This document shows, piece after piece, positions 23,664 to 33,922 of a stretch of 64,000 bases of DNA. The position numbers and the translations under genes are program-made. The first letter of the stretch is position 1. The number at the start of each line of letters is the position of its first letter. Source of the DNA: Caldilinea sp. CFX5 (GTDB lineage Bacteria; Chloroflexota; Anaerolineae; Caldilineales; Caldilineaceae); the NCBI GenBank assembly GCA_021405325.1, contig QWII01000002.1:62001-126000 (forward strand), given 5' to 3'. The notes beneath the pieces are model-generated. The model saw only the letters and a program-made list of their open reading frames with translations. It searched no databases and was not told the DNA's origin.

Positions 23664-24415
23664 GCCGCGCCCACCGTTTTTTTCTTACCGCGACGAAGTT
23701 AGCGCCCAACACACAAATTGATCTAGCCGAGATTCACCACCAACTCCAGGTTGTACTGCGCCTGGAAGCCGGTGAACAGATTATTTTGTTGGATGGGGAA
23801 GGCCGCGCCTTTCAGGCGGAGATCATTTCGTTGACGCGCAAAACAGCCCTTGGTCATCTGTTGGTTGAATTGCCCGCCCCTGTTGAACCGGCAATCGACC
23901 TAACCCTTTATCAGTGTACGCTCAAGGCGGATAAATTTGAGTGGGTGCTGCAAAAGGGGACTGAACTTGGCGTCAGCCGCTTTGTCCCGGTGATCAGCCA
24001 ACGCACCATTGTGCGACCGGCGGCGGCTGTGCTAAAGAAGTATGAGCGCTGGCAAGCCATCTTACGCGAGGCGGCGGAACAGTGTGAACGTGGGCGCATC
24101 CCTACGCTGGCGCCGCCGCTGGATTGGTCCGCAGCCATCATGCAAGCGCAGGGACGCCGTCTTTTAGCCTGGGAAGAAGCGACAACGGCGGCAGTCACGA
24201 TCAAACAAGCGCTCCACGACGACACGAATGAAACCTTGTTGCCAAAGCGCATCAACTTGCTGATTGGCCCCGAAGGTGGTCTTGCCGCAGAAGAAGTCGC
24301 TGAGGCGCTGACCGCCGGGTGGCAGACCGTCTGCTTAGGCCCCCGCATCTTACGGGCTGAAACAGCGGCCTTGACCAGTGTCGTCCTCACGATGACACAC
24401 CTGCATCAGTTCTAA
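23660..24415 (+). CDS. rsmE: 16S rRNA (uracil(1498)-N(3))-methyltransferase
   Basis: A 251-residue SPOUT-class methyltransferase. It has the N-terminal PUA-like domain (HRFFLTA... DGEGRAFQAEI) and the C-terminal knot LLIGPEGGLAAEEV with LGPRILRAETAALTSVV, which bind SAM. The length is normal. It overlaps prmA by 4 bases, a pairing common in bacteria. Its TAA stop shares bases with the stop of the convergent histidine kinase gene, so there is no room for a terminator between them. Confidence 0.94.
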   Translation: MSRAHRFFLTATKLAPNTQIDLAEIHHQLQVVLRLEAGEQIILLDGEGRAFQAEIISLTRKTALGHLLVELPAPVEPAIDLTLYQCTLKADKFEWVLQKGTELGVSRFVPVISQRTIVRPAAAVLKKYERWQAILREAAEQCERGRIPTLAPPLDWSAAIMQAQGRRLLAWEEATTAAVTIKQALHDDTNETLLPKRINLLIGPEGGLAAEEVAEALTAGWQTVCLGPRILRAETAALTSVVLTMTHLHQF

Positions 24416-27400
24416 GCCGACTTATGCCCGCCATTTGGTGCTGGCGCCGTTAAATCTAATACTTCCCGCACCTTTTGGGTCAGCAAACCAGGCGTAAAAG
24501 GCTTGGGAAGGTAGGCTGTACGCCCGGTTGATTCGAGCAAGGGGAAGGTTAGCTTGCTGTCGGCATAGCCAGAGATATAGAGTGTTTTAATCGCCGGGTA
24601 AAGTGTATCAATTTCTTCACTTAATTTTACCCCATTCATGCCAGGCATAATCACGTCCGTGAGCAATAAGTGAATGACGCCGGTGTATTGACGGGCCAGT
24701 GTCAACGCTTCTTGTCCATTGGCGGCAACCAGCGTGGTATAGCCGGCCTCTTGCAGCGCAATATTGGCCAGGACCCGAATCTGTTCTTCATCTTCCACCA
24801 ACAAAATGGTCTCTTCCCCGGCTAAATCGACATCAGGCAGTGCGGAAGGAACCCGGTTATTTTGCGTGCTTTGTTGCGCACACGGGACGTAAATAGAGAA
24901 GGCGGTGCCGCGACCCACTTCGCTGTCAACTTCAATCCAACCGTTGTGTTGCTGGACAATGCCAAAAACCATGGAAAGCCCCAACCCTGTGCCTTTGCCG
25001 GCTTCCTTGGTGGTAAAGAAAGGTTCAAAGATCCGCGCCTGGGTTTCGGCATCCATCCCAATGCCACTATCGGCAACGACAAGGCGAATATACTCGTGTG
25101 CGGCAGTGCGCTGGTGCAATTGCGGCGGGTTGGTCATTCGGCGCATGTTGCTGGTTTCAATGGTCATCTTGCCACCGACAGGCATGGCATCGCGCGCATT
25201 GATCACCAAATTCATGATTACCTGTTCAACCTGGACAGGGTCGGCCTTGACCCAACAGGGGGCGGGCGCTAAGTAGAGACGTAGATCAATATCTTCACCG
25301 ATCAGACGGCGTAACATCTGATCCATTTCAGTCACCACCAAATTGAGATCGAGAACAACCGTGGTCATGACTTGTTTGCGGCTGAAGGTCAGGAGTTGTT
25401 GCGTCAACAGCGCAGCCCGTTCGCCCGCTTTTTTGATCTCTTCCACCCGCAGGCGCGTACGCGCTTCCAGGTCGTTACGCTTTAACACAAGCTCACTGTA
25501 GCTGATAATCACCGTCAGCACATTGTTGAAGTCATGGGCAATGCCGCCGGCCAGGCGCCCAATGGCCTCCATCTTTTGGGCGTGGCGCAATTGTTGCTCC
25601 AGGTGTTTATAGTCGGTAATATCCAACTGGGTTCCCAAAAAGCGCACAGGATGACCAGCATCATCCCATTGCACCACTTTGCCGCGCGAAAGAATCCATT
25701 TCCACTGACCGTCTTTGGTTTGGGTGCGATATTCGGTTTGATAAAAGTCGATTTCACCATCCAGATATTGTTGCAATTTTGCGTTCACTTCGGGCAAGTC
25801 GTCGGGGTGGATCAGTTTTAGCCAGAAGTCGCGCGCCGGTGTGATTTCCGGCAGTTGATAGCCGCGAATCGCCGCCCAGCGCTCATCCACCTGGAGCGTG
25901 TCATGCTGTAAATCCCAATCCCACAGGCCAATACCCGCCCCTTCGACGGCCAAATGACGCAATTCCTCACTCTCATGCAGTTTTTGTTCGACCTGAAAAC
26001 GTTTATTCGTTTGAATGGCAATGGCGAGGAGATCGGCCAGGGAGTTGGCAAAACTCTGTTCCTCCACCGTCCATTCACGCTCGCCGCCGACATGCTCGTG
26101 ACACAAGATGCCGACCAAGCCTTCATCGATCCGAATCGGGGCATCCATCATCGCGGTGATACCTAACGGTTTCAGATAGTCGGCGGCAAATTCACAGGTT
26201 TCCGGATCGGTTTGGGCATGATGGGCCACAATGATCCGGCTCTTTTCCAGCGCTTGGAAATAAGCCGGGTACCGGATGGCCAACATTTCATCACCGGTTG
26301 TATAGTGCTGGGTAGCGAGTTGATAGAGGGTGAGACATTGAATTTTGCTGCGATCTTCCGAGAAGAGCCAGACGGCGACACGGGCAACCTGTAATGTTTC
26401 CGCCGCAACGCGGATAATCTCTCGAATGGTTTCCGTAAAATATCCCTGCTTGAAAACATCCGCCTTCCAGAGCGACATGAGCGCCAGGGTCTGTTGGTAA
26501 CGCTGGATTTCCGCCGCTTTGCGTTTGGTGTTGGTCAGCCGTAAGACCTGTTCCGTTTTTCGTCGTTCTTCGACTTCTTCCAGCAACCGTTGATTGGCGT
26601 ATTGCAACTCCGCCGTGCGTTCCTGGACACGCGTTTCGAGTTCGCTGTAGGCTTGCTGCAGAGCCGCCTGCGCTTCCACCCGTTCGGTGACATCAATGGT
26701 GGCGCCGATAAAGCGCAGCGGTTTACCCTGCGGACTGTAGAGGACTTGCCCACGATTCGAGGTCCAACGGATCGTGCCATTTGGCCAGACGACGCGATAA
26801 TCGCTGTGATAGAGCGCCTGCATTGCGATCGCTTCATCGACCTCGCGCAAGATGCGCGGGGCGTCTTCCGGGTGTAAAGAGCGTAGCCACTGTTCCAGCA
26901 ACACAGGCTGATCCGTCGGTGTCTGGCCATATAAGGCCAAACAAGTCGGTGAACAGCGCGCCGTTTGTGTGGTTAAATCCCAATCCCACGCGCCCACCCC
27001 CGCCGCGGTTTCGGCTAATTCCAACCAGATGGCAGTTTCCCGCAGTTGGTCCGTGCGCTCGGCCACCGTCTGTTCCAATTTTTTAGCATAGAGGCTGATC
27101 TGATCCTGGATGGCGCGATGAACATGGCTCACCAGTTCTTGGGGATCACTCAATTTCTCCACCAAGGCAAAGACGCCCAAATTCAAAAGCGCTTTGGCGG
27201 CGGCAAAGGAACCATAGCCGGTGTGAACAATAATGCGCGCCGCATCCGTGTGTTGGCGGATCTGTTCAGCCAGCTCCACCCCATGCAGATCCGGCAAATT
27301 GAGATCGATGATCACCACGCCAAAAAAGGTCTGTTGGAGGAGTTGCAGGGCTTCCCTGGCCAACTGACAGCCAACGACCTTGAAGCCTTCCGCTTCCATA

Positions 27401-27522
27401 ATTCTAGTCAGGGTCCGCAATTGAGCAAGGTCATCTTCCACCAGCAAAACTTGCGAAAAATAGGCTTGTGGGTTCGTTGTCGGCAACAATCCTGGGGATT
27501 GCATGATTTCTGATTGACTCAT
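24412..27522 (-). CDS. Hybrid sensor histidine kinase with N- and C-terminal receiver domains
   Basis: A 1036-residue soluble kinase without membrane segments. Order: receiver domain (about 22-140), PAS with PAC (about 160-290), coiled coil, GAF (about 345-510), a second PAS (about 525-645), HisKA with [10 protein letters not shown] and phospho-His 663, HATPase (about 720-890) and a C-terminal receiver (about 910-1025). The layout suits a cytoplasmic phosphorelay hub. Its start overlaps the double-receiver gene by 4 bases, so the two are translated together. Confidence 0.92.
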   Translation of the reverse strand: MSQSEIMQSPGLLPTTNPQAYFSQVLLVEDDLAQLRTLTRIMEAEGFKVVGCQLAREALQLLQQTFFGVVIIDLNLPDLHGVELAEQIRQHTDAARIIVHTGYGSFAAAKALLNLGVFALVEKLSDPQELVSHVHRAIQDQISLYAKKLEQTVAERTDQLRETAIWLELAETAAGVGAWDWDLTTQTARCSPTCLALYGQTPTDQPVLLEQWLRSLHPEDAPRILREVDEAIAMQALYHSDYRVVWPNGTIRWTSNRGQVLYSPQGKPLRFIGATIDVTERVEAQAALQQAYSELETRVQERTAELQYANQRLLEEVEERRKTEQVLRLTNTKRKAAEIQRYQQTLALMSLWKADVFKQGYFTETIREIIRVAAETLQVARVAVWLFSEDRSKIQCLTLYQLATQHYTTGDEMLAIRYPAYFQALEKSRIIVAHHAQTDPETCEFAADYLKPLGITAMMDAPIRIDEGLVGILCHEHVGGEREWTVEEQSFANSLADLLAIAIQTNKRFQVEQKLHESEELRHLAVEGAGIGLWDWDLQHDTLQVDERWAAIRGYQLPEITPARDFWLKLIHPDDLPEVNAKLQQYLDGEIDFYQTEYRTQTKDGQWKWILSRGKVVQWDDAGHPVRFLGTQLDITDYKHLEQQLRHAQKMEAIGRLAGGIAHDFNNVLTVIISYSELVLKRNDLEARTRLRVEEIKKAGERAALLTQQLLTFSRKQVMTTVVLDLNLVVTEMDQMLRRLIGEDIDLRLYLAPAPCWVKADPVQVEQVIMNLVINARDAMPVGGKMTIETSNMRRMTNPPQLHQRTAAHEYIRLVVADSGIGMDAETQARIFEPFFTTKEAGKGTGLGLSMVFGIVQQHNGWIEVDSEVGRGTAFSIYVPCAQQSTQNNRVPSALPDVDLAGEETILLVEDEEQIRVLANIALQEAGYTTLVAANGQEALTLARQYTGVIHLLLTDVIMPGMNGVKLSEEIDTLYPAIKTLYISGYADSKLTFPLLESTGRTAYLPKPFTPGLLTQKVREVLDLTAPAPNGGHKSA

Positions 27523-28295
27523 ACGGGCAAATCCTGGGGTGGTTTACGCACGGCTGCCGACGTCTGTTGTCGGCGTACGCGGTCTAAGAGCGTGAGCAGA
27601 TAATCGACATTGATCGGTTTATGGATAAAGGTGTAGGCCGTATTCCGCACTGCTTCCCGCGCCAGGGCTTCCGCTTCCGCCTCCATATTGGCAATCATAA
27701 TCGCGATGGCCGTCGGCGTCACCTTACGTAAGGCAAGATAAAAATCTAAGCCGTTCATTTCCGGCAAGTGAACATCGATCAAAACAACATCATACTGAAT
27801 TTGGGCGAGCAACTCTAAAGCAGTCTGTGCTGAATCAACGATGGTAATCCGATAGTGGGGGGAGGCCAGGTTCTGGTGCAGCAAGGTTGAAACAGTCTCA
27901 TCGGCCGCGACAACGAGAATCGCGATTTCATAGGCTTCCTGGATCAGACGAATCACTTTATCCAGATCAAGCGGCTTGTCTAAAAAGGCAATGGCGCCCT
28001 CCTCCAGCGCCATTTGCTTGAGATCATCCAGGCCAAAAGCGCTCATGAAGATCATGCGCGCGTTATGTTGATAGATGCGCAGTTCCCGGAACGCAGCCAC
28101 ACCATCCAACCCAGGCATCCGTATATCCATTAAAATCACATCGTAGCGATTCTGTTGACATTGTTCGATTGCCTGTAAACCATTTTCGACAGTATCAACG
28201 TGATAGCCTTCCGCCCGTAAAATAGCCGACAGAGTCAGGCGCATGTTGGGTTCATCATCAGCAACTAAAATTCGCCCTGTGCGCGTTGTTATCAT
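27519..28295 (-). CDS. Double-receiver response regulator without output domain
   Basis: A 258-residue protein of two CheY-like domains. The first has LVADDEP and phospho-acceptor Asp57 in VILMDIRMPG. The second (about 127-245) has VVLIDVHLPEMNG and a final FIHKPI. No DNA-binding or enzymatic domain is present, so it probably works by phosphotransfer or protein contact with the two adjacent kinases. It sits between them on the minus strand. Confidence 0.9.
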   Translation of the reverse strand: MITTRTGRILVADDEPNMRLTLSAILRAEGYHVDTVENGLQAIEQCQQNRYDVILMDIRMPGLDGVAAFRELRIYQHNARMIFMSAFGLDDLKQMALEEGAIAFLDKPLDLDKVIRLIQEAYEIAILVVAADETVSTLLHQNLASPHYRITIVDSAQTALELLAQIQYDVVLIDVHLPEMNGLDFYLALRKVTPTAIAIMIANMEAEAEALAREAVRNTAYTFIHKPINVDYLLTLLDRVRRQQTSAAVRKPPQDLPV

Positions 28296-28320
28296 GACTA
28301 AACAAACTTTCTAATTGGTG

Positions 28321-28410
28321 AAGTAACTACTAAGCCCGGGAACGCCGCGCCTTACCTGCCGCCAGGGACGGCGGCGTTCCCGGGCAGCCGTCCAGGCTTG
28401 GTAGTTACTT
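28321..28410. repeat. Nested hairpin between two-component genes
   Basis: Outer arms AAGTAACTAC (28321-28330) and GTAGTTACTT (28401-28410) enclose inner arms CCCGGGAACGCCGC (28335-28348) and its complement (28371-28384). It lies between the kinase stop (28465) and the start of the double-receiver gene (28295). Between the inner arms are the related pieces GCCGCC and GGCGGC. Confidence 0.85.
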
Positions 28411-28464
28411 GGTGAAATTGGTTTCTTTGCCCACAATTTTCGCATTATCGGTGTATGCCAGTGC

Positions 28465-30930
28465 TTAGGATGGGATGGGCGCCATCGTCGCCACTGGTTT
28501 GACCGGCAAGCGGATAACAAACTTTGCCCCTTGACTGCTATCCACTAACTCGATGGCGCCGCCATGCCGTTCAATGATTTGCCGACAGATCGCCAAGCCC
28601 AGGCCGGTTCCTTTTGCTTTGGTGGTAAAGAGCGGTTCAAAAATGCGTTCCCGAACGGCTGCCGGGACGCCGCTACCGCTATCCTGAACAGTGATCATAA
28701 CATAATCGGGCTGCTCTTCGCCAGTCATCGACAACGCGCCGCCATCAGGCATCGCCTGGATGGCATTGGTCATTAGATTGGCTAACACCTGGCGAAACTG
28801 CGTCGGATCAGCAAACACCCAGAATGGTTCATGTGGCACGCTACAATGAAAAACTATCTGATCGGTCTGTTTGCTCCGGCGCCAAATTTCCTGTGCGATC
28901 ACACAAAGATCCAGTTGTTGGATGCCTGGTTCCTTGGCACGTGTCATCTCCAGGAGATCGGTGATGATGCGGTCGGCGGTGGTGACTTCCATATCAACAA
29001 TTTGTAGAAAATCGAGCAATTCCTGGTGGTCTTGCACCAGATAGCGGCGAATGTAGTAAACCGCATTGCGGACAGCGCCAAGCGGGTTGCGCAATTCATG
29101 GGCAATGGTGGCGGCAACTTGGCCCAACGTTGCAAAGCGGGTGCTGATGACTAGTTGATTGCGCAAGCGCGCCAGCTCTTCTTCCACTAATTCTTTTTCG
29201 CGTTGCTGCCGCTCGTGTAATTGCTGCTGGCTGAGGCGGAGCGCAGCTTCGGCTTGTTTGCGCGCCGTGATATCGCGAATGATGAGCATCACTTCATCCT
29301 CGGATAGCATCACCATGCGCTGCTCCCATGAGCGCATTTCACCATTGAGCATTGGCATATCATACTCAATAACTTTTATTTCACCGGTAGAGAGCACATG
29401 GGTAATCCGCTCTTTCAGCGCTTGTGCAACGGGCTGGGCAAAGACATCCGCCGCATTCCGGCCTAAAAATTGCTCCGGTGGCATCACCGGCAGATATCCC
29501 GGCGCACTATGGTAATCTAAAAAAGTGCCATCTCGCTTCACACGAAAGAGCAGATCAGGAATGGCGTTCACAAACGCGCGATTTCTGGCTTCACTCTGGC
29601 GCAAGGCTTCTTCTGTACGCTTGCGTTGGGTAATGTCATGATAATACCAGACACGGCCAAAGTGCGCGCCGTCGGCACTTTTCACGGGCGCACTGAAGCA
29701 TTCCAGGATTGTACCGTTTTTAAAACGAACCTCCAGCGTTGCATAGTCATCGGGCTGGGCATAAAGTGTTTCCATCCGCTCCTTTACGTGCGGTGCGTCC
29801 TGAACTTGTGTGAGCGCCCATCGAAGGGCTTCATGACTCGACCGCTGCGCCGCCAACGCCGGCGGAATCTGCCACATCTCTAAAAATTTCCGGTTGAAGA
29901 GAAGCCATTTACGCGCTGGCGACACCACCAGGACGCCATCTTGTGCGGCTTCACTGGTACATTCGAGCAGCGTCTTTTGGAATTGCAACTCCTGGAGCGT
30001 CTCTTGCAACCGTTGATTGGCTTGACGCAATTGCTCGGTGCGTTCATGCAGATCCCGTTCCGACTGTTTTTGGCGGTTCAAAAGCACGGAAAGATACGTG
30101 ACGAGACAACCCGTTAAGATCAGGCTGCTGATCACGATCAACCAGTGAAACCACGGCTGATTTTGTGAAAAGTAAGCGGCAGTCGGTTGCAGAACGACTA
30201 ACCATTGCCGGCCAAGTATGGTGAACTCTTCTTTCACCAGGAACGCTTGCGCCGACGATTGGGTGGCGGCAACAAAGGTCGGTCGCGCATGGGCGCCAGT
30301 CCCCTGTGGGGGGTAGTGGTAAAGGAGTTTTTTTTGCGCTATGTCGTAGAGATCAAAATGAATATCATCAGCGCCGGTTTTGTGCAACGTACCTGCGATC
30401 ACTTGATCAACCCGCAATCCAATAGAAACAAAACCAGCATCAGGCGTAAACACCCACGAGGACGTGATGGTCGTTGTCGGCGTAAACAAGATTGGCTGCA
30501 AAATTTGTAGCGCTAAGCGCCCTTCCTGATTCTCTTGCTGCGCTTCACGGATTAGCACCGGTTGGTCATTGTATCGCGCGTATGTGTAGAGGCGCTGTTC
30601 CGCCGCCCGGGAAAGCCATTCAACTTGCTCAATGCCGGGGCGGGACAGCAACAACGGTTTCACAAAGGCGCTTAAGTCCTGAGGAGTCGCGGTTGGTGCG
30701 GCCTGATAAAAGGCCGCAGTCGCCGTCAACAGATCCAAATGCCGGGCGAGGTTTGTCCGCATGGCCAGAAGTTCATCCATGCTGGTATGGACAAACTCTG
30801 CTTTTAGCCTACTTTGCTCCGCTTGCTGTATGAAGAGTGCAATAATTGTGGTAAACAAAAAACCAGTGGCCGCCAAAACAGCAATGGGCCAGAAGTGTTT
30901 GTAACCAACCTGTTGACCGCTCATTTTCAC
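28465..30930 (-). CDS. Membrane sensor histidine kinase with CHASE-like domain
   Basis: An 821-residue kinase. A membrane anchor (about 17-33) precedes an extracytoplasmic CHASE-like region (PLLLSRPGIEQVEWL), and a second membrane segment lies near 270-290. A coiled coil and two PAS domains (about 330-445 and 455-560) follow. HisKA has TIAHELRNPLG with phospho-His 611, and the HATPase (about 700-810) ends GTGLGLAICRQIIERHGG. It lacks its own receiver; the neighbouring double-receiver protein is the obvious partner. Confidence 0.9.
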   Translation of the reverse strand: MKMSGQQVGYKHFWPIAVLAATGFLFTTIIALFIQQAEQSRLKAEFVHTSMDELLAMRTNLARHLDLLTATAAFYQAAPTATPQDLSAFVKPLLLSRPGIEQVEWLSRAAEQRLYTYARYNDQPVLIREAQQENQEGRLALQILQPILFTPTTTITSSWVFTPDAGFVSIGLRVDQVIAGTLHKTGADDIHFDLYDIAQKKLLYHYPPQGTGAHARPTFVAATQSSAQAFLVKEEFTILGRQWLVVLQPTAAYFSQNQPWFHWLIVISSLILTGCLVTYLSVLLNRQKQSERDLHERTEQLRQANQRLQETLQELQFQKTLLECTSEAAQDGVLVVSPARKWLLFNRKFLEMWQIPPALAAQRSSHEALRWALTQVQDAPHVKERMETLYAQPDDYATLEVRFKNGTILECFSAPVKSADGAHFGRVWYYHDITQRKRTEEALRQSEARNRAFVNAIPDLLFRVKRDGTFLDYHSAPGYLPVMPPEQFLGRNAADVFAQPVAQALKERITHVLSTGEIKVIEYDMPMLNGEMRSWEQRMVMLSEDEVMLIIRDITARKQAEAALRLSQQQLHERQQREKELVEEELARLRNQLVISTRFATLGQVAATIAHELRNPLGAVRNAVYYIRRYLVQDHQELLDFLQIVDMEVTTADRIITDLLEMTRAKEPGIQQLDLCVIAQEIWRRSKQTDQIVFHCSVPHEPFWVFADPTQFRQVLANLMTNAIQAMPDGGALSMTGEEQPDYVMITVQDSGSGVPAAVRERIFEPLFTTKAKGTGLGLAICRQIIERHGGAIELVDSSQGAKFVIRLPVKPVATMAPIPS

Positions 30931-31113
30931 AAAAATTCCGTCAAATTAGGAATCACGGTACAACACAACCTTAGCGTAAATAGTTTAAATTTATCACAGA
31001 ATTGTCAAGTTATGAAAGAACAGCTTAACACACTTTTATTTGAACGTAAACCCTCAATGTGACAATTTGTATCCGGTCTAACGTTGTTAGAAACCAAAAG
31101 GGTCACTCGCCGG

Positions 31114-31148
31114 AAAAGAAAAGCCGAATGCGTCCCTTTGCATCCGGC
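31114..31148 (-). terminator. Terminator-like hairpin after the molybdo-hydroxylase gene
   Basis: On the minus strand, GCCGGATGC (31140-31148) pairs imperfectly with GCATTCGGC (31123-31131) and is followed by TTTTCTTTT (31114-31122). It lies about 185 bases downstream of the hydroxylase stop. In the same gap (30931-31332) I see only this and the palindrome at 31221-31295. Confidence 0.55.
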
Positions 31149-31220
31149 TCCTCGTGCGCACAGTACAGCTCAATTAATGACTTTGTACAAAGCTATAGAG
31201 GTGCAGAAAAAGATCGGTGG

Positions 31221-31295
31221 CGGTAGGGGCAAGCCCTTGCGGTTGCCCGCGCTTTGCCGGTGTCTTGGGACAACTGCAAGGGCTTGCCCCTACCG
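31221..31295. repeat. Inverted repeat, 20-bp arms, GGTAGGGGCAAGCCC type
   Basis: Arms 31221-31240 (CGGTAGGGGCAAGCCCTTGC) and 31276-31295 are perfect complements. Inner arms (GGTTGCCC with GGGACAAC) pair imperfectly. This kind of GTAGGGGC...GCCCCTAC palindrome is a familiar sight in many environmental genomes (recollection, not checked). It lies 38 bases after the hydroxylase stop. Confidence 0.85.
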
Positions 31296-31332
31296 TCGAA
31301 ACATTCGCTGACCAGCTATATTACGAACTCAC

Positions 31333-33675
31333 TCAAGCATGGGCAGCAGTAGCGGCTTGTACGGTGCGCCAAATTTTCTCGGCGGTTAACGGCATATCGA
31401 GATGACGCACGCCCAAGTGTGACAGCGCATCCACCACCGCATTGACAATGGTTGGCGTTGAACCGATGGTGGCCGCTTCGCCGATGCCCTTGACCCCCAA
31501 CGGATTGAGCGGCGACGGCGTCTCGGTGCGATTGGTCTCGAAGTGGGGGAAGTTATCGGCGCGTGGCAGGTTATAGTCCATCAACGAACCGCTCAGCAGG
31601 TTGCCGTTCTCGTCGTAGGCCGCGTTTTCCAGCAGCGCCTGGCCAACCCCCTGGGCGATACCGCCATGCACCTGTCCTTCCACCAACATGGGGTTGATGA
31701 CTTTGCCGCAATCGTCCATGGTGATATAGCGGGCAATGTTTACAGCGCCGGTCGTCGGATCAATCTCCACCACAGCTAGATGCGCGCCAAAGGGATAATT
31801 TTGGTCCGCAGAAGCAAAGTCTTCGCCGGCGCTTAGCGCCGTTGCCGGGTCAGCCGGTGCGCCATTGGCATACGCCGCCACGGCCACCTCTTGCCAACCG
31901 ACCGAAACCGCCGGCGTCCCGACCACATGGAAGCGGCCATCGGTCAACGCGACATCAGCCACCGCCGCTTCGAGCAGATGGGCGGCAATTTGCTTGGCCC
32001 GTTCACGCACAGTCTCCGAGTTTTTCCAGACAGCGCTGCCGCCCATGGCCGCGCTGCGGCTGCCATAGGTGCCAAAGCCTTTGGGAACGAGGGCGGTGTC
32101 GTTGTGAATCACGGTAATATCTTCCGGCGGAATCTGGAGTGAATCGGCGACAATCTGCGCCCAGGCCGTTTTGTGGCCCTGACCGTGGGGCGAGGTGCCG
32201 CTCAACACCGTCACTTTGGCCTTCTCATCAACCGTCACCACGGCGGACTCAGAGGGATCAAAGCCGCAGATTTCCACATAGGTCGCTAGACCGATGCCCA
32301 TTAGCTTACCACCGGTCGCCCGGCGTTTGGCCTGTTCAGCCCGCAAGGCGGCATAATCAGCTTTGGCTAACAAGGCAGCGAGATTGGTGGCATAGTCACC
32401 GCTGTCATAGTTGGCGCCCATGGGCGCTTTGTAGGGGAATTTGTCGGGTGCAATAAAATTGCGGCGACGCACTTCGGTCGGGTCCAGGCCCAGCTCATCG
32501 GCCAGTAGATCGATTGCCCGTTCGATCAGATAGGCCGCTTCCGGGCGACCGGCGCCGCGGTACGGTTCGTTGATGCCGCGGTTGGTCATCACGCCAATTG
32601 CTTCACAGCGCGCGACCGGAATGTCATAGACGCCGGTCATCATCATCGCCGTCAGCGTCGGGATCGCCGGCATGACCCGGCTGTAGTAGGCGCCGCAATT
32701 GGCGATCACCTTGAGGTCGGCGGCCTGCACGCGACCACTGCTATCGGCCGCCAGACGGATGATGTTGATCTGGTCGCGACCGTGGCTGGTGGTAAGGTAA
32801 TCTTCACCGCGTGTCGCCACCCATTTAACCGGTCGCCCCAACTGTTTAGCCAGGTAGGGGACAATGGCTTCCTCGGCATAGACGTTGGACTTGGCGCCAA
32901 AGCCGCCGCCTACCTCTGGCGCAATCACGCGAATCTTTTCGGCCGCAATCCCCAAAACGGGGGCGACTTCATTCTTGATGCCGTGGGGAATCTGCGTCGA
33001 TGTCCAGATGGTCAGTTGCTCCGTGGCGGCGTCATAGTTGGCGACAACGGCCCGCGGCTCCATCGCGCTGGGAATCAACCGTTGATTGACCAGACGTAAT
33101 TCAACAACCTTGGCGGCGCCGGCAAAGACGCCATCGACATCGCCATGCTGATTTTGCCAACGAAACGCTTGGTTGGTACCCCACTCCTCATAGAGCAAGG
33201 GTGCGCCCGCGGCCAATGCCTGTTCGGGATCGCTGACGCCGGGCAGCGGTTCATAATCCACGGCTACGGCATCAGCCGCATCGGCCGCGAGATAGCGATT
33301 TTCCGCAACCACAACCGCGAGCGGATCGCCAACACAGCGCACCTTGTCGGTTGCCAAGACCATACGCGGTGTTGGGTGTCCATCACTATACCCGGGACCA
33401 GTGACAGGAATGGCCACTGGTAAAACATCCGCCATTTGCGGGTTGAGTTCGGCGCCGGTCAGCACGGCAAGCACCCCCGGCATAGCTTTGGCCGCGCTGG
33501 TGTCAATCGCGCGCACACGGGCATGAGGATAGGGGCTGCGCACAATCGCCAGCGAGACCATACCGGGCAGTTGCAGGTCGCCGGTGTACTTGCCTTCACC
33601 GGTGATCAAGGCCGGGTCTTCGCGCCGGCGAATGCGCACGCCCATAAATTGAGGGATCGCAGCAGTAGTTGCCAT
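31333..33675 (-). CDS. Xanthine dehydrogenase-family molybdopterin-binding subunit (CoxL-like)
   Basis: A 780-residue large subunit of a molybdenum hydroxylase. GEGKYTGDLQLPGMVSLAIVRSPYPHARV opens the first domain. The active-site loop reads PYRGAGRPEAAYL near residue 370, matching form II CoxL-like enzymes (AYRGAGR) and not true CO dehydrogenase (AYRCSFR). The base Glu lies in VKGIGEAATIGS near 731. Such enzymes need an FAD subunit and a 2Fe-2S subunit, and neither is adjacent. Upstream is an alditol-oxidase-like gene. GGAG precedes the ATG at 33675. Confidence 0.9.
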   Translation of the reverse strand: MATTAAIPQFMGVRIRRREDPALITGEGKYTGDLQLPGMVSLAIVRSPYPHARVRAIDTSAAKAMPGVLAVLTGAELNPQMADVLPVAIPVTGPGYSDGHPTPRMVLATDKVRCVGDPLAVVVAENRYLAADAADAVAVDYEPLPGVSDPEQALAAGAPLLYEEWGTNQAFRWQNQHGDVDGVFAGAAKVVELRLVNQRLIPSAMEPRAVVANYDAATEQLTIWTSTQIPHGIKNEVAPVLGIAAEKIRVIAPEVGGGFGAKSNVYAEEAIVPYLAKQLGRPVKWVATRGEDYLTTSHGRDQINIIRLAADSSGRVQAADLKVIANCGAYYSRVMPAIPTLTAMMMTGVYDIPVARCEAIGVMTNRGINEPYRGAGRPEAAYLIERAIDLLADELGLDPTEVRRRNFIAPDKFPYKAPMGANYDSGDYATNLAALLAKADYAALRAEQAKRRATGGKLMGIGLATYVEICGFDPSESAVVTVDEKAKVTVLSGTSPHGQGHKTAWAQIVADSLQIPPEDITVIHNDTALVPKGFGTYGSRSAAMGGSAVWKNSETVRERAKQIAAHLLEAAVADVALTDGRFHVVGTPAVSVGWQEVAVAAYANGAPADPATALSAGEDFASADQNYPFGAHLAVVEIDPTTGAVNIARYITMDDCGKVINPMLVEGQVHGGIAQGVGQALLENAAYDENGNLLSGSLMDYNLPRADNFPHFETNRTETPSPLNPLGVKGIGEAATIGSTPTIVNAVVDALSHLGVRHLDMPLTAEKIWRTVQAATAAHA

Positions 33676-33719
33676 GACTCTTCTCCTGTGTTGTTGAGGA
33701 ATGGATCGGCTTGGTGTCG

Positions 33720-33781
33720 GGCAATCGACGATGTGCGACGAGTTGGCAGACGCTGCTGGGAGCGTCGCACAAGCGATTGCC
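33720..33781. repeat. Hairpin in the molybdo-hydroxylase leader
   Basis: Outer arms GGCAATCG (33720-33727) and CGATTGCC (33774-33781) enclose inner arms TGTGCGACG (33732-33740) and CGTCGCACA (33763-33771). It lies about 45 bases upstream of the start codon at 33675, so it would be in the 5' leader. It does not match a riboswitch that I know. Confidence 0.75.
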
Positions 33782-33840
33782 GGTTTGTTGATGCCGCTAT
33801 TGTAACATCAGCCTAGCAGTTACGCAACGCGTGTATACTA

Positions 33841-33922
33841 TGTGCTGCGTGCTGCGTGCTGCGTTCCCTTCGACAGGCTCAGGGAACGCAGCACGCAGCA
33901 CGCAGCATGAATTACGCATCAT
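33841..33922. repeat. Foldback of 7-bp units through a stop codon
   Basis: The left arm (33841-33867) is built of GTGCTGC units plus GTTCCCT. The right arm (33879-33921) carries AGGGAAC, GCAGCAC, GCAGCAC, GCAGCAT, GAATTAC, GCATCAT in the same 7-bp phase. The loop is the small palindrome CCCTTCGACAGGCTCAGGG. The right arm crosses the stop codon (33919-33921) of the alditol-oxidase-like gene, so its last codons are repeat-derived. Confidence 0.88.

Noticed and set aside
28321..28410. Intrinsic terminator between the two-component genes
   Set aside because: A strong GC stem exists, but no T-run follows on the minus strand.
33676..33918. Riboswitch or molybdenum-cofactor element in front of the CoxL-like gene
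   Set aside because: The hairpin at 33720-33781 does not show a known aptamer pattern; it looks like one more intergenic palindrome.
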